Assembly (NCBI RefSeq): GCF_018390595.1
Contig: NZ_JAHBAV010000008.1
Span: 1-64,000 of the forward strand
Direction: 5' to 3'
DNA from: Dietzia massiliensis
GTDB taxonomy: Bacteria > Actinomycetota > Actinomycetes > Mycobacteriales > Mycobacteriaceae
DNA: 64,000 nt
In this document: positions 17,231-24,805 of the stretch, in pieces
Numbering within the stretch: the first letter of the stretch is position 1
Layout: each line of letters begins with the position of its first letter
Made by a program: the position numbers and the translations under genes
The notes under the pieces: generated by a model
Database searches by the model: none
Told to the model about the DNA's origin: nothing
The model's input: the letters and a program-made list of their open reading frames with translations, nothing else

Positions 17231-17952
17231 CGGAGCATCCCGTCGTCGCCCGGCCGCCACCCGTCGAGCCGCGCGCGGGCGTCGGCCACCAGCAGGCCCC
17301 ACAGCCGCTCGCCGTCCGCGGCCGTGGCGGTGGTCGGGTCCCCCAGGACGCCGGACGGACTCACCGCGGCGACCCCGTCGTCGCGCATGGCGGGCAGGAT
17401 CTGCGGCAGCGGCCGGACGCACCCGCGGGCCGCGAGGTCGACGCGCACGAGGTGTGGGTGCAGGTGCAGCATGAGCGAGGTCTCGGTGTGCCCGGCGTGG
17501 GTGTCACGGGGGTTCTCGGCGGTGCGGCAGGACAGCCACGCGGCGTCGCGGCCCTCGTGCCGCAGTCGCGGGACCGCGCGGCGGAGGGCGTCGACGTTGC
17601 CGCCGTGGCCGTTGACCACGAGCAGCCGGTCCGCCCACGTGGACACCGATCTACCGAACTCGAGAATCACCTCGGCGAGCGCCGCCGTCCCGATGGAGAC
17701 GGTCCCCGCGAACGACTGGTGCTCCCCGCTCGAGCCGTAGGCCAGGGCGGGGAGCACGCGGACGGTGACGTCGGTCGCCGCGGGGGCCGGGGCGCCGGTG
17801 GCCGAGTCGGCGACGGCGCGGGCCGCGGCCTCCGCGAGGAGGGTGTCGGTCTCCGGCGGCAGGTGCGGACCGTGCTGTTCGGTGGCCCCGAGTGGCAGCA
17901 CGGCCAGCACGCCGCCGCCCGGCCGTCCGTCCGCGCCGGTCGCGCCCGTCAT
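17227..17952 (-). CDS. mftE: mycofactocin precursor peptide peptidase MftE (creatininase family)
   Basis: A 241-residue creatininase-fold metallopeptidase. It cuts the modified MftA to release the Val-Tyr-derived AHDP core. The metal ligands are in LPLGATEQHGPHLPPETDT, YGSSGEHQSFAGT and VNGHGGN. ATG at 17952, 6 bases after the upstream SDR stop, and coupled to mftF by an ATGA overlap. Confidence 0.93.
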   Translation of the reverse strand: MTGATGADGRPGGGVLAVLPLGATEQHGPHLPPETDTLLAEAAARAVADSATGAPAPAATDVTVRVLPALAYGSSGEHQSFAGTVSIGTAALAEVILEFGRSVSTWADRLLVVNGHGGNVDALRRAVPRLRHEGRDAAWLSCRTAENPRDTHAGHTETSLMLHLHPHLVRVDLAARGCVRPLPQILPAMRDDGVAAVSPSGVLGDPTTATAADGERLWGLLVADARARLDGWRPGDDGMLR

Positions 17953-17958
17953 GTCGGG

Positions 17959-18774
17959 TCAGACCTTGATCGCGCCCATGTCGACGGTGAAGGTCGAGGC
18001 GGTGATGGTGCGCGAGGCGTCCGACGCGAGGAACATCACCGAGTCGGAGATGTCGTCGGTGCTGGCCATGCCCATGCCCAGGATCGGGGTGAAGTGCGGC
18101 ATGAACTGCGGCATGTTGTTGAACACCTCGAGCGCGTCGGGGTCCTCGGCACCCATCGGCGTCTGCACGCCGTAGGGGTGGATCGTGTTGACCCGGATGC
18201 CGTGCTCGCCGAGCTCCTTCGCGGCGGTCTGCGCGAGGCCCACCACGCCGTACTTCGAGGCCGAGTACGGGGACTGCACCGGCATGGCCTTGAGGCCCGC
18301 CACGGAGCTGACCAGGATGATCGAGCCGCCGTTGCCCGCGTCGAGCATGTGCGGGATCGTGGCCCTGAGGGTCTTCCAGTACCCGGTGAGGTTGATGTCG
18401 ATGGTGTCCTGCCACTGCTGCTCGTCGAGCTCCCACACCTTGCCCCAGTTGCAGATACCGGCGTTGGCGATCACCACGTCCAGACGCCCGCCGAAGCGCT
18501 CCACGCCGCGCGCGACGAGGTCCTGCTGGAACGCCAGGTCCCGCACGTCCCCGATCTCGGCGCAGATCTCCCCGCCCTCGGCTTCGACGCGCTCGATGGT
18601 GTCGGCCAGGTCATCCTCGGTGGCGGTCCGGTACTTGACGTACTCGGACGGCGCCGCGCACAGGTCGAGGCCGATAATCTTGGCGCCCTCGCGCGCGAAG
18701 CGGATGGCGTGCTTGCGTCCCTGGCCGCGGGCCACGCCGGTGATGTAGACGACCTTGCCGTCGAGATCTCCCAT
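17959..18774 (-). CDS. mycofactocin-coupled SDR family oxidoreductase
   Basis: A 271-residue SDR of the mycofactocin-coupled subfamily. Such enzymes keep NAD(H) tightly bound and need mycofactocin as external electron carrier. It has TGVARGQGR at residues 13-21, IANAGICNWG, VSSVAGLKAMP and YSASKYG. The typical subfamily insertion after the second beta strand (DLCAAPSEYVKYRTATEDDL) is present. It sits inside the operon between mftD and mftE, with 45 and 6 base gaps. The alcohol substrate is unknown. Confidence 0.9.
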   Translation of the reverse strand: MGDLDGKVVYITGVARGQGRKHAIRFAREGAKIIGLDLCAAPSEYVKYRTATEDDLADTIERVEAEGGEICAEIGDVRDLAFQQDLVARGVERFGGRLDVVIANAGICNWGKVWELDEQQWQDTIDINLTGYWKTLRATIPHMLDAGNGGSIILVSSVAGLKAMPVQSPYSASKYGVVGLAQTAAKELGEHGIRVNTIHPYGVQTPMGAEDPDALEVFNNMPQFMPHFTPILGMGMASTDDISDSVMFLASDASRTITASTFTVDMGAIKV

Positions 18775-18819
18775 GGAGGAGGTGTCCTGTTCTCTGAGTT
18801 CTCGTGGGATGGTGGCGGA

Positions 18820-20043
18820 TCAGGCGCCGAGGCGGCGCATGAAGCCCTCGGGGATGACGTAGTCGTCGCGGTTCAGTTCGGAGATCGACGACTTGCTCAG
18901 CCCGATGAGGCTGGAGTCCAGACCGGAGCGCATGATGTCGAGGACGTTCTCCACGCCGGCCTGCCCGTTGGCGCCCAGGCCCCAGAGGTAGGCGCGGCCG
19001 ATCATCACGGCACGGGCGCCGAGCGCGAGCGCCTTGGCCACGTCCGAGCCGCGGCGGACACCGCCGTCGAGCAGCACCTCCACCTGGTCGCCGACCTCGT
19101 CGACGATCGGCGCGAGGCAGCGGATCGAGGCGGGGGTCGCGTCGAGGTTGTTGCCGCCGTGGTTGGACACCGAGATCGCCGTGACCCCGGCGTCGACGGC
19201 CCGCTTGGCGTCGTCGATGCGGGTGATGCCTTTGAGCATGACCGGGCCGTCGTAGTTCTCGACCACCCAGGCGATGTCCTCCCACGTCGCCGGCGGGGTG
19301 TTCATCCACTCGCCGTAGGCGCCGAAGAAGGAGGGCCCCATCTCGCCCCGGTCGACCAGGTTCGGGGTCGTCAGGTCCGGGAAGCGCTTGTTGACCACCA
19401 CGTCGCGGGCCCACTCGGCCGCCCAGCGCGGCCGCACGGCGATCTGCGGCGCCAGGGTGACCAACGCCCCGGCGTCGAGGGTCTCCGGGATGGCCGGGCT
19501 CCCCCAGTCCCGCCCCATCGAGAACGACCAGTCCGTGGTGAGGATGACCCCTGCCGCGCCGGCGGCCTTGGCCCGCTCGAGCCGGCGCAGGACCTGCTCC
19601 TTGCCGCCCAGCCAGTACACCTGGAAGAAGGTCTGCGGGTTGGCCGCGATGACCTCCTCGATCGGCTTGGAGGCGAACGAGCTCAGGCCCATCGCCGTGC
19701 CGCGGGCGGCCGCCGCACGGGCGACGTCGACCTCCCCGTCCGGGGTGACCGCCTGCACGCCGGTGGGCGAGATCATCACCGGCAGGCTGATGGGCTGACC
19801 CATCACCGTGGTGGCCATGTCGCGCTCCTGCTTGGCGCCGATGACGTGCGGCTTCGGCTCGAGTTCGGAGAACGCGTCCATGTTGTCGCGGATCGTCACG
19901 CCCGCCTCACTGCCACCGACGAGCGCCATGTACACGCTCTTGGGCAGCTTCTTCTTCGCTCGACGGTGCGCCTCGGCGACGGACTCGAACCACGGGTTCT
20001 GCCGCCAGGGGTTGGCCTCGGCGATCTTGGACAGACGGGACAC
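18820..20043 (-). CDS. mftD: pre-mycofactocin synthase MftD (FMN-dependent)
   Basis: A 407-residue FMN enzyme of the lactate 2-monooxygenase/glycolate oxidase fold. It oxidatively deaminates AHDP to pre-mycofactocin. The FMN and active-site motifs are ISPTGVQAVTPDGE, SNHGGNNLDATPAS (catalytic His) and LLDGGVRRGSDVAKALALGA. GTG start at 20043 with GGAGG about 10 bases upstream. It follows mftC after 60 bases. Confidence 0.94.
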   Translation of the reverse strand: MSRLSKIAEANPWRQNPWFESVAEAHRRAKKKLPKSVYMALVGGSEAGVTIRDNMDAFSELEPKPHVIGAKQERDMATTVMGQPISLPVMISPTGVQAVTPDGEVDVARAAAARGTAMGLSSFASKPIEEVIAANPQTFFQVYWLGGKEQVLRRLERAKAAGAAGVILTTDWSFSMGRDWGSPAIPETLDAGALVTLAPQIAVRPRWAAEWARDVVVNKRFPDLTTPNLVDRGEMGPSFFGAYGEWMNTPPATWEDIAWVVENYDGPVMLKGITRIDDAKRAVDAGVTAISVSNHGGNNLDATPASIRCLAPIVDEVGDQVEVLLDGGVRRGSDVAKALALGARAVMIGRAYLWGLGANGQAGVENVLDIMRSGLDSSLIGLSKSSISELNRDDYVIPEGFMRRLGA

Positions 20044-20103
20044 GGTGGGGGTTCCTCCTACGGGATTCGGTCCGGGGGGCGCGGATCGGCTCGGGACGCG
20101 CGG

Positions 20104-21363
20104 TCAGATCGGGGACTCGTCGCACAGGCTGGTGGGCCGGCGCGGCGGGGTGGTGATGAGCGTGAGCGGCACCGGGCCGGCGGGCTGCTTGCGCGCCGCC
20201 AGCCCCTTGGTGCGCGAGTGGTCCTGCGACGGCGCCGGGATGGCGCGCTCGGCGGCGAGCAGGCCCTCCCCGTGGCCCTGGATGCACTCGGGGTCCGGGC
20301 CGTCCATCGGCAGGCCGGTGAAGAACTTCGCGGCCATGCAGCCGCCGCGGCAGCTGTCGTAGAACCCGCAGGACCCGCACGCGCCCGCGGACTGGGGCTC
20401 GCGCAGCTCGCTGAACAGCTCCGAGGTCTGCCACACCGACTCGAACCCGCCGTCGGCGACGACGTTGCCGGCGAGGAAGTTGTCGTGGATGGCGAACGGG
20501 CACGCGTAGACGTCCCCGATCGGGTCGATCAGGCACACCACGCGGCCGGCGCCGCACAGGTTGAGACCCGGCAGCGAACCCTGGCCGTCGCCGAACGCGG
20601 ACAGGTGGAAGAAGCTGTCGCCGGTGAGCACGTTCTCGCCGTGCGCGACCAGCCAGTCGTAGAGGTCCTTCTGCTGCTCGGGCAGCGGGTGCAGGTCGTC
20701 CCACACGTCGGCGCCGCGACCGGACGGACGCAGTCGCGTGATGCGCAGGGTGGCGTCGTAGCGGTCGGCGAGCGCCTTGAACTCGTCGAGCTGGGTGACG
20801 TTCTCGCGCGTGACCACTACCGAGATCTTGGCGTCGGTGAAGCCGGCGTCCTTGAGGTTCTGCAGCGCCCGCACGGCCATGTCGAACGAGCCCGGGCCGC
20901 GGACCGCGTCGTTGACCTCGGCGGTCGCGCCGTCGAGGGAGATCTGCACGTCGACGTAGTCACTCGCCGCCAGGCGCCGGGCGGCCTTCTCGTCGATCCG
21001 CACGCCGTTGGTGGAGAACTTCACGCCCACCTGGTGGCTGGTGGCGTAGTCGACGAGCTCCCAGAAGTCCGAGCGGACCGTGGGCTCGCCGCCGCCGATG
21101 TTGACGTAGAAGACCTGCATCTTCTGCAGCTCGTCGATGATCGCCTTGCACTGCTCGGTGCTCAGCTCCCGCGGATCGCGCTTGCCCGAGGAGCTCAGGC
21201 AGTGCACGCACGAGAGGTTGCAGGCGTAGGTGAGCTCCCAGGTCAGGCAGATCGGCGCGTCGAGCCCGCGCTCGAACTGGTCCACGAGTCGGCCGACAGG
21301 AGCCGGCGCCGCGGTGGTGGGCGCTGCGCCGGACGTGGCCGGGCGGTCGAGCGTGCTGGTCAT
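20104..21363 (-). CDS. mftC: mycofactocin radical SAM maturase MftC
   Basis: A 419-residue radical SAM/SPASM enzyme. It decarboxylates and cyclises the C-terminal Val-Tyr of MftA. The SAM cluster is C48-x3-C52-x2-C55 in ACNLSCVHC. The SPASM domain near the C-terminus has many Cys, including CGAGRVVCLIDPIGDVYACPF and CGSCGFYDSCRGGC. ATG at 21363 overlaps the mftB stop as ATGA. The C-terminal extension of about 50 residues has no recognised motif. Confidence 0.96.
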   Translation of the reverse strand: MTSTLDRPATSGAAPTTAAPAPVGRLVDQFERGLDAPICLTWELTYACNLSCVHCLSSSGKRDPRELSTEQCKAIIDELQKMQVFYVNIGGGEPTVRSDFWELVDYATSHQVGVKFSTNGVRIDEKAARRLAASDYVDVQISLDGATAEVNDAVRGPGSFDMAVRALQNLKDAGFTDAKISVVVTRENVTQLDEFKALADRYDATLRITRLRPSGRGADVWDDLHPLPEQQKDLYDWLVAHGENVLTGDSFFHLSAFGDGQGSLPGLNLCGAGRVVCLIDPIGDVYACPFAIHDNFLAGNVVADGGFESVWQTSELFSELREPQSAGACGSCGFYDSCRGGCMAAKFFTGLPMDGPDPECIQGHGEGLLAAERAIPAPSQDHSRTKGLAARKQPAGPVPLTLITTPPRRPTSLCDESPI

Positions 21364-21686
21364 GAGGTCTCCTCGATCATGCGCGAGGCGGCGAGCTGGC
21401 CGAGCGCGTGCAGGTACAGCCGGGCCGTGCCCGGGTCGTCGATCGGCACCCCCGCTGCCGCGCACGCGGCGCGGGCGGTGGGATGCTCCGCGAGCGTGCG
21501 GACCACCTCGACGATGGTCGGCGACTTGAGAAAGCTGAGCTTGCGGGTGTGGAAGTGGTAGAGCAGGGCCCCGAACGGTTCGGGCCGAAGCGCCACCCCG
21601 GGGTGCAGGCGCCAGCCGGCGTCGAGATCGAATGCCGCCGGGGCGGCCGTCTGCCCGGCGCCGGCCGGCGCTGCCGCGGAGGTCAT
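21360..21686 (-). CDS. mftB: mycofactocin RiPP recognition chaperone MftB
   Basis: A 108-residue PqqD-like RiPP recognition element that binds the MftA leader and delivers it to MftC. The conserved segment WRLHPGVALRPEPFGALLYHF begins near residue 25 after an Ala/Pro-rich N-terminus. Its ATG lies one base after the mftA stop (TGA-g-ATG) and its stop overlaps mftC, so A-B-C are tightly coupled. Confidence 0.92.
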   Translation of the reverse strand: MTSAAAPAGAGQTAAPAAFDLDAGWRLHPGVALRPEPFGALLYHFHTRKLSFLKSPTIVEVVRTLAEHPTARAACAAAGVPIDDPGTARLYLHALGQLAASRMIEETS

Positions 21687-21687
21687 C

Positions 21688-21774
21688 TCAGTAGACCCCG
21701 CACATGCCGTCGATCGAGACCTCCTCGATGAGGGCCTCCTCCAGCACGACCTCGGTGTTCTGCGCGTTGTCCAT
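21688..21774 (-). CDS. mftA: mycofactocin precursor peptide MftA (28 aa)
   Basis: The 28-residue peptide begins MDNAQNTEVV and ends IDGMCGVY, the invariant C-terminus of mycofactocin precursors. MftC and MftE act on the last two residues, Val-Tyr, to make the redox cofactor. The Glu-rich leader (EVVLEEALIEEVS) is the part recognised by MftB. ATG at 21774 is preceded by GGAGGGAGGG. It is the first gene of the operon and easily missed because of its length. Confidence 0.95.
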   Translation of the reverse strand: MDNAQNTEVVLEEALIEEVSIDGMCGVY

Positions 21775-21831
21775 CTCGCGTCCCTCCCTCCGGAACTACG
21801 GGAACCCCACCACGGGCGTGGTGAGACCCGA

Positions 21832-21860
21832 ATCATATTGGCACTTGGTGCCAGTGACAA
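21832..21860 (-). promoter_or_regulatory. mftA operon promoter with an operator palindrome between -35 and -10
   Basis: On the minus strand TTGTCA (21855-21860), a 17-base spacer, then TATGAT (21832-21837). The spacer is filled by the perfect repeat TGGCAC-TTG-GTGCCA (21839-21853). A repressor bound there would block RNA polymerase directly. MftR, encoded divergently, is the obvious candidate. A second repeat, CAGTG-n8-CACTG (21852-21869), overlaps the -35. Confidence 0.72.
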
Positions 21861-21872
21861 GGATCACTGATC

Positions 21873-21878
21873 TAGGCT
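21873..21878 (+). promoter_or_regulatory. -10 element for a probably leaderless mftR mRNA
   Basis: TAGGCT is followed by 8 bases and the mftR ATG. No ribosome binding site lies between them. Confidence 0.4.
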
Positions 21879-21886
21879 CTCGTGTC

Positions 21887-22483
21887 ATGGGAACGACGGG
21901 AATGACCTCAGGACGGACGCCAGGACGTCGCCCGTCGACCACCCGCGCGTCGATCGTCGACGTGGCCCTCGACCTGTTCGCGCGCCAGGGTTACGAGGCG
22001 ACCAGCGTCGATCAGATCGCCGAGGCCGCCCACATCTCGCGGCGCACCCTGTTCCGCTACTTCCCCGGCAAGGCCGCCATAGCGTGGGGCGAGTTCGACG
22101 AGCAGATCCAGCTCATGCTGGGGTACCTGGCCGGCGTCCCGGAGGACACGCCGCTGCGCGACGCGCTGGCGGACGCACTCATCGCGTTCAACACGTTCCC
22201 ACCGTCGCAGACCGAGGTCCACCGTCTCCGGATGCGCCTCCTCCTAAGCGTGGACGAACTCCAGGCCCACTCGACGCTCGTGTACGCCGACTGGCGGCGG
22301 GCCGTGGCCGGGTTCGTCGCTGACCGGCGGGGCGAGACGGTGGACGACCTCGTGCCCGCCGCCACCGCGCACGCTGCTCTCGGGATAGCGCTGTCCGCCT
22401 ACCGCCTGTGGGTGGCCGAGCCCGGGGCGGATCAGGATCGCCTCCACGAGCTCCTGCGCCGCGGGACGCAGATACTGGCCTGA
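21887..22483 (+). CDS. mftR: mycofactocin system TetR-family regulator MftR
   Basis: A 198-residue TetR-family repressor. The N-terminal helix-turn-helix is at about residues 18-65 (IVDVALDLFARQGYEATSV...ISRRTLFRYFPGK), followed by a ligand-binding helical domain. It is divergent from mftA with a 112-base shared control region. MftR of mycobacteria represses the mft operon and responds to long-chain acyl-CoA. The ATG at 21887 was chosen because the -10-like TAGGCT ends 8 bases before it. Confidence 0.9.
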   Translation: MGTTGMTSGRTPGRRPSTTRASIVDVALDLFARQGYEATSVDQIAEAAHISRRTLFRYFPGKAAIAWGEFDEQIQLMLGYLAGVPEDTPLRDALADALIAFNTFPPSQTEVHRLRMRLLLSVDELQAHSTLVYADWRRAVAGFVADRRGETVDDLVPAATAHAALGIALSAYRLWVAEPGADQDRLHELLRRGTQILA

Positions 22484-22523
22484 CGAGGTGGGCACTCGCG
22501 CGCCCCGGTGGCCGCGGGACAAC

Positions 22524-22540
22524 TTACCGACGGGTAACCT
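22524..22540 (+). promoter_or_regulatory. -10 element and small palindrome before the DUF4442 gene
   Basis: TAACCT (22535-22540) ends 7 bases before the GTG at 22548, suggesting a leaderless mRNA. It overlaps the repeat TTACC-GACG-GGTAA (22524-22537). No -35 is evident. Confidence 0.4.
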
Positions 22541-22547
22541 CGTCGTC

Positions 22548-23054
22548 GTGACCGATACCTCGCCCAGCCCCGCCGCCGACACCTCCACCTACCGCCTGTG
22601 GAAGACCACCACCCGCCTGCCGTTCGGGTCACGCCTGTTCAGCGCGGCGGTGAGCCTCAAGGCCCCGTACTTCCGCACCGCCCACCCGCACGTCACCGAG
22701 CTCCGACCCGGACGCTGCGTCGTGCGCGGGCCGGGATGGTGGGGCAACCGCAACCACATCGGCACCTTCCACGTGATCGCCGCGTGCAACCTCGCGGAGA
22801 TGGCGATGGGCATGCTCGCCGAGGCCACCGTGCCCGCGACCCACCGCTGGATCCCCGTGGGCATGAACGTGCGCTACCCCGCGAAGTCGACCGGCGGGAT
22901 GACCGTCACCGCCGAATGGACGGAACTGCCCGACTTTGCGTCGATGACCACCGGGCAGGACGTCGAGGTCCCGCTGCGGTTCGTCGACGACGCGGGGGTC
23001 GAGCCCGTGGTCGGCAGCATCACGATCCGGGTCTCGCCCAAGAAGAAGGCGTGA
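22548..23054 (+). CDS. hotdog-fold DUF4442 family protein (possible acyl-CoA thioesterase)
   Basis: A 168-residue protein of the DUF4442/PaaI-like hotdog fold. The conserved helix region is GNRNHIGTFHVIAACNLAEMAMGMLAEA, and the strand segment VGMNVRYPAKSTGGMTVTAEW follows. Some relatives are thioesterases, but the catalytic residues are not certain here. GTG at 22548 is preferred to the earlier in-frame GTG because the -10-like TAACCT ends 7 bases before it. Confidence 0.7.
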   Translation: MTDTSPSPAADTSTYRLWKTTTRLPFGSRLFSAAVSLKAPYFRTAHPHVTELRPGRCVVRGPGWWGNRNHIGTFHVIAACNLAEMAMGMLAEATVPATHRWIPVGMNVRYPAKSTGGMTVTAEWTELPDFASMTTGQDVEVPLRFVDDAGVEPVVGSITIRVSPKKKA

Positions 23055-23078
23055 CCGGGCACCAGTCTTGATTTTCCC

Positions 23079-23112
23079 TTGCGGAAACGGAAAGTAACTC
23101 CTATCGTTTCCG
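23079..23112 (+). promoter_or_regulatory. promoter overlapped by an 8-bp inverted repeat (likely autoregulated operator)
   Basis: TTGCGG (23079-23084), a 17-base spacer, TATCGT (23102-23107), then 7 bases to the ATG at 23115. The arms CGGAAACG (23082-23089) and CGTTTCCG (23105-23112) overlap the -35 and the -10. The regulator encoded second in this operon is a plausible binder. Confidence 0.6.
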
Positions 23113-23114
23113 TT

Positions 23115-23612
23115 ATGGAAAACAACGCGTCGTCCCCGTACGACCCCGCCGCCGCCCTCGCCGACGTCGACTCGGCCCGCCGCTCCGTGGCCGACCGGCT
23201 CATCACCCCGTGGTGGTACCACCCCGCCCTCGGGGCGATCCTCGCCGCGATCATGCTGGTGGCCGCTCTGGACCTCCACAACATCGTCCGCCTCGTGGTC
23301 TCCCTGGGCGGGGCGATCGGCATCGGCCTGCTGGTCGGGGCCTACCAGCGCACCACCGGCCTGTGGGTCGACATGCGCAACCTCGGTCCCACCTCCCGCA
23401 GGTGGTGGTTCGCCTACGCGGTGATCGTGCTGGTGGTGACCGGGTCCTCACTCATCCCCACCGCCTCGGGCCGGGCGCTCCCCGTCTGGCTGGCCGTCCT
23501 GCTCGCCGCCGTCGCCCTGGTCGCCACGATCGTCCTGGGCCGCCGAGTCGACAGCGCGATGCGTGAGGAGATCCGCACCGGCGCCGCCGCCCTCCCGAAG
23601 GCGCGTCGATGA
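23115..23612 (+). CDS. small membrane protein of unknown function
   Basis: A 165-residue protein with four predicted membrane segments: about residues 36-53, 58-75, 98-113 and 121-140. It has a short cytoplasmic-type N-terminus (PYDPAAALADVDSARRSVADRL) and a basic tail. I do not recognise a characterised family. It overlaps the downstream winged-helix regulator gene as ATGA. Such membrane-protein plus HTH_34-type regulator pairs occur widely in actinobacteria. The ATG is probably leaderless. Confidence 0.75.
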   Translation: MENNASSPYDPAAALADVDSARRSVADRLITPWWYHPALGAILAAIMLVAALDLHNIVRLVVSLGGAIGIGLLVGAYQRTTGLWVDMRNLGPTSRRWWFAYAVIVLVVTGSSLIPTASGRALPVWLAVLLAAVALVATIVLGRRVDSAMREEIRTGAAALPKARR

Positions 23613-24019
23613 CGGCCAGGCGCGCCGCCGCCCGGTTCGACGACATCATCCACGCCCCCCACCGGCTGCGGATCTGCGCCCTGCTCGCCCCCGTCGAGTC
23701 GATGGAGTTCGGCACCATCCGGGACGAACTCGGCGTCGCCGACTCGGTCCTGTCCAAGCAGTTCAAGGTCCTCACCGACGCCGGCTACGCCACCACCTCC
23801 AAAGCCGCCGCCCCCACCGGGCGCGCACGCACGTGGCTGGCCCTCACCCGCGCCGGACGCAAGGCCTTCGCCGGTCACCTCGAGGCACTGCGCGAACTCG
23901 CCGCCGCCGCGGAGGGCGAGCCGCTCGCCCGGAGCGCGTCAGTCCCGCGTACGGGCGTCGAAGGCCCGGATCGCGATCGGAGCGATGAGCACGGTCAGGC
24001 CGACGATCCACAGCAGTGA
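23609..24019 (+). CDS. winged-helix transcriptional regulator (MarR/ArsR-like, HTH_34 type)
   Basis: A 136-residue regulator. The winged helix spans about residues 10-90: IIHAPHRLRICALLAPVESMEFGTIRDELGVADSVLSKQFKVLTDAGYATTSKA, with the wing at PTGRARTWLALT. Coupled to the membrane protein gene by ATGA. Its last 27 codons overlap, tail to tail, the 3' end of the ABC permease gene (23939-24019), so part of its charged C-terminus may be non-essential. It probably binds the repeat at 23082-23112. Confidence 0.8.
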   Translation: MTARRAAARFDDIIHAPHRLRICALLAPVESMEFGTIRDELGVADSVLSKQFKVLTDAGYATTSKAAAPTGRARTWLALTRAGRKAFAGHLEALRELAAAAEGEPLARSASVPRTGVEGPDRDRSDEHGQADDPQQ

Positions 24020-24805
24020 CGAGAGCAGCGGGTACTGCAGCGGCAGCGCCGCCTCCGGCCCCACGGCCGGGGCGTTGCCCCACAGCTGGCGCATCGCCTG
24101 CACCACCGACGACAGCGGGTTCCACTCCGCGAAGACCCGGAGCCAGTCCGGCATCGACTCCGGCGGGGCGAACGTGTTGGCCAGGAAGGTGATGGGGAAC
24201 GTGGTCGTGAACATGACCCCGTTGACCGCCTCGATCGTCTTCAGCCGCGACCCCACGACGATCCCGATCCAGATCATGACGAACCCGAACCCGACCAGCA
24301 CGACGTAGCCCAGCAGGGCGTCGAGGAGGTTCGAACGGATCCGCCACCCCACGATCAACCCGGTCAACGACATCACCACCACCCCGATCGAGGAGTGGAT
24401 GAGGCTCGACGCGCTCCGCGCGATGAGGATGGACGCCCGCTGGATGGGCAGCGACCGGAATCGGTCGATGATGCCCTTGTTGAGGTCGTTGCACAGCCCC
24501 GACGCCACGACGAACGACGAGAACGCCATGGTCTGCGCCATGATCCCCGGCAGCAGCCACTCGCGGTAGTTCACCCCGCCCGCCACGGCGATCGCGCCGC
24601 CGAAGACGTACGCGAACAGCAGCACGAACATCACCGGCTGGATGGTGACGTCCGCCAGGTTCTCCGGCTGCCGCCGGATGTGGAACAGATTGCGGCGTAC
24701 CAGCGCCGAGACCTGCCGGCCGAACGAGGGGCCGTCCGGGCGGGCAGGGACGACGAAGCCGTCCGCGCTGGTGGTCCCCACGGCGGGGTCCGCGACGGTG
24801 CTCAT
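23939..24805 (-). CDS. ABC-2 type transporter permease (DrrB-like)
   Basis: A 288-residue ABC-2 permease with about six membrane segments. Characteristic stretches are TIQPVMFVLLFAYVFGG, NYREWLLPGIMAQTMAF, KGIIDRFRSLPIQRAS and ANTFAPPESMPDWLRVFAEWNPLS. It pairs with the ATPase gene upstream through an ATGA overlap and forms an exporter of the daunorubicin-resistance type. The substrate is unknown. The 3' end overlaps the convergent regulator gene by 81 bases. Confidence 0.9.
   Translation of the reverse strand: MSTVADPAVGTTSADGFVVPARPDGPSFGRQVSALVRRNLFHIRRQPENLADVTIQPVMFVLLFAYVFGGAIAVAGGVNYREWLLPGIMAQTMAFSSFVVASGLCNDLNKGIIDRFRSLPIQRASILIARSASSLIHSSIGVVVMSLTGLIVGWRIRSNLLDALLGYVVLVGFGFVMIWIGIVVGSRLKTIEAVNGVMFTTTFPITFLANTFAPPESMPDWLRVFAEWNPLSSVVQAMRQLWGNAPAVGPEAALPLQYPLLSSLLWIVGLTVLIAPIAIRAFDARTRD

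Noticed and set aside
17206-21561. A very long open frame (over 1400 codons) opposite the mycofactocin genes
   Set aside because: His/Asp/Arg/Val-rich translation with no domain, exactly antisense to well-recognised mft genes.
21801-21823. CACCAC-GGGC-GTGGTG repeat between mftA and mftR as the MftR operator
   Set aside because: It lies downstream of the mftA -10 in the leader; the palindrome inside the promoter is better placed. It may still be a secondary site or leader hairpin.
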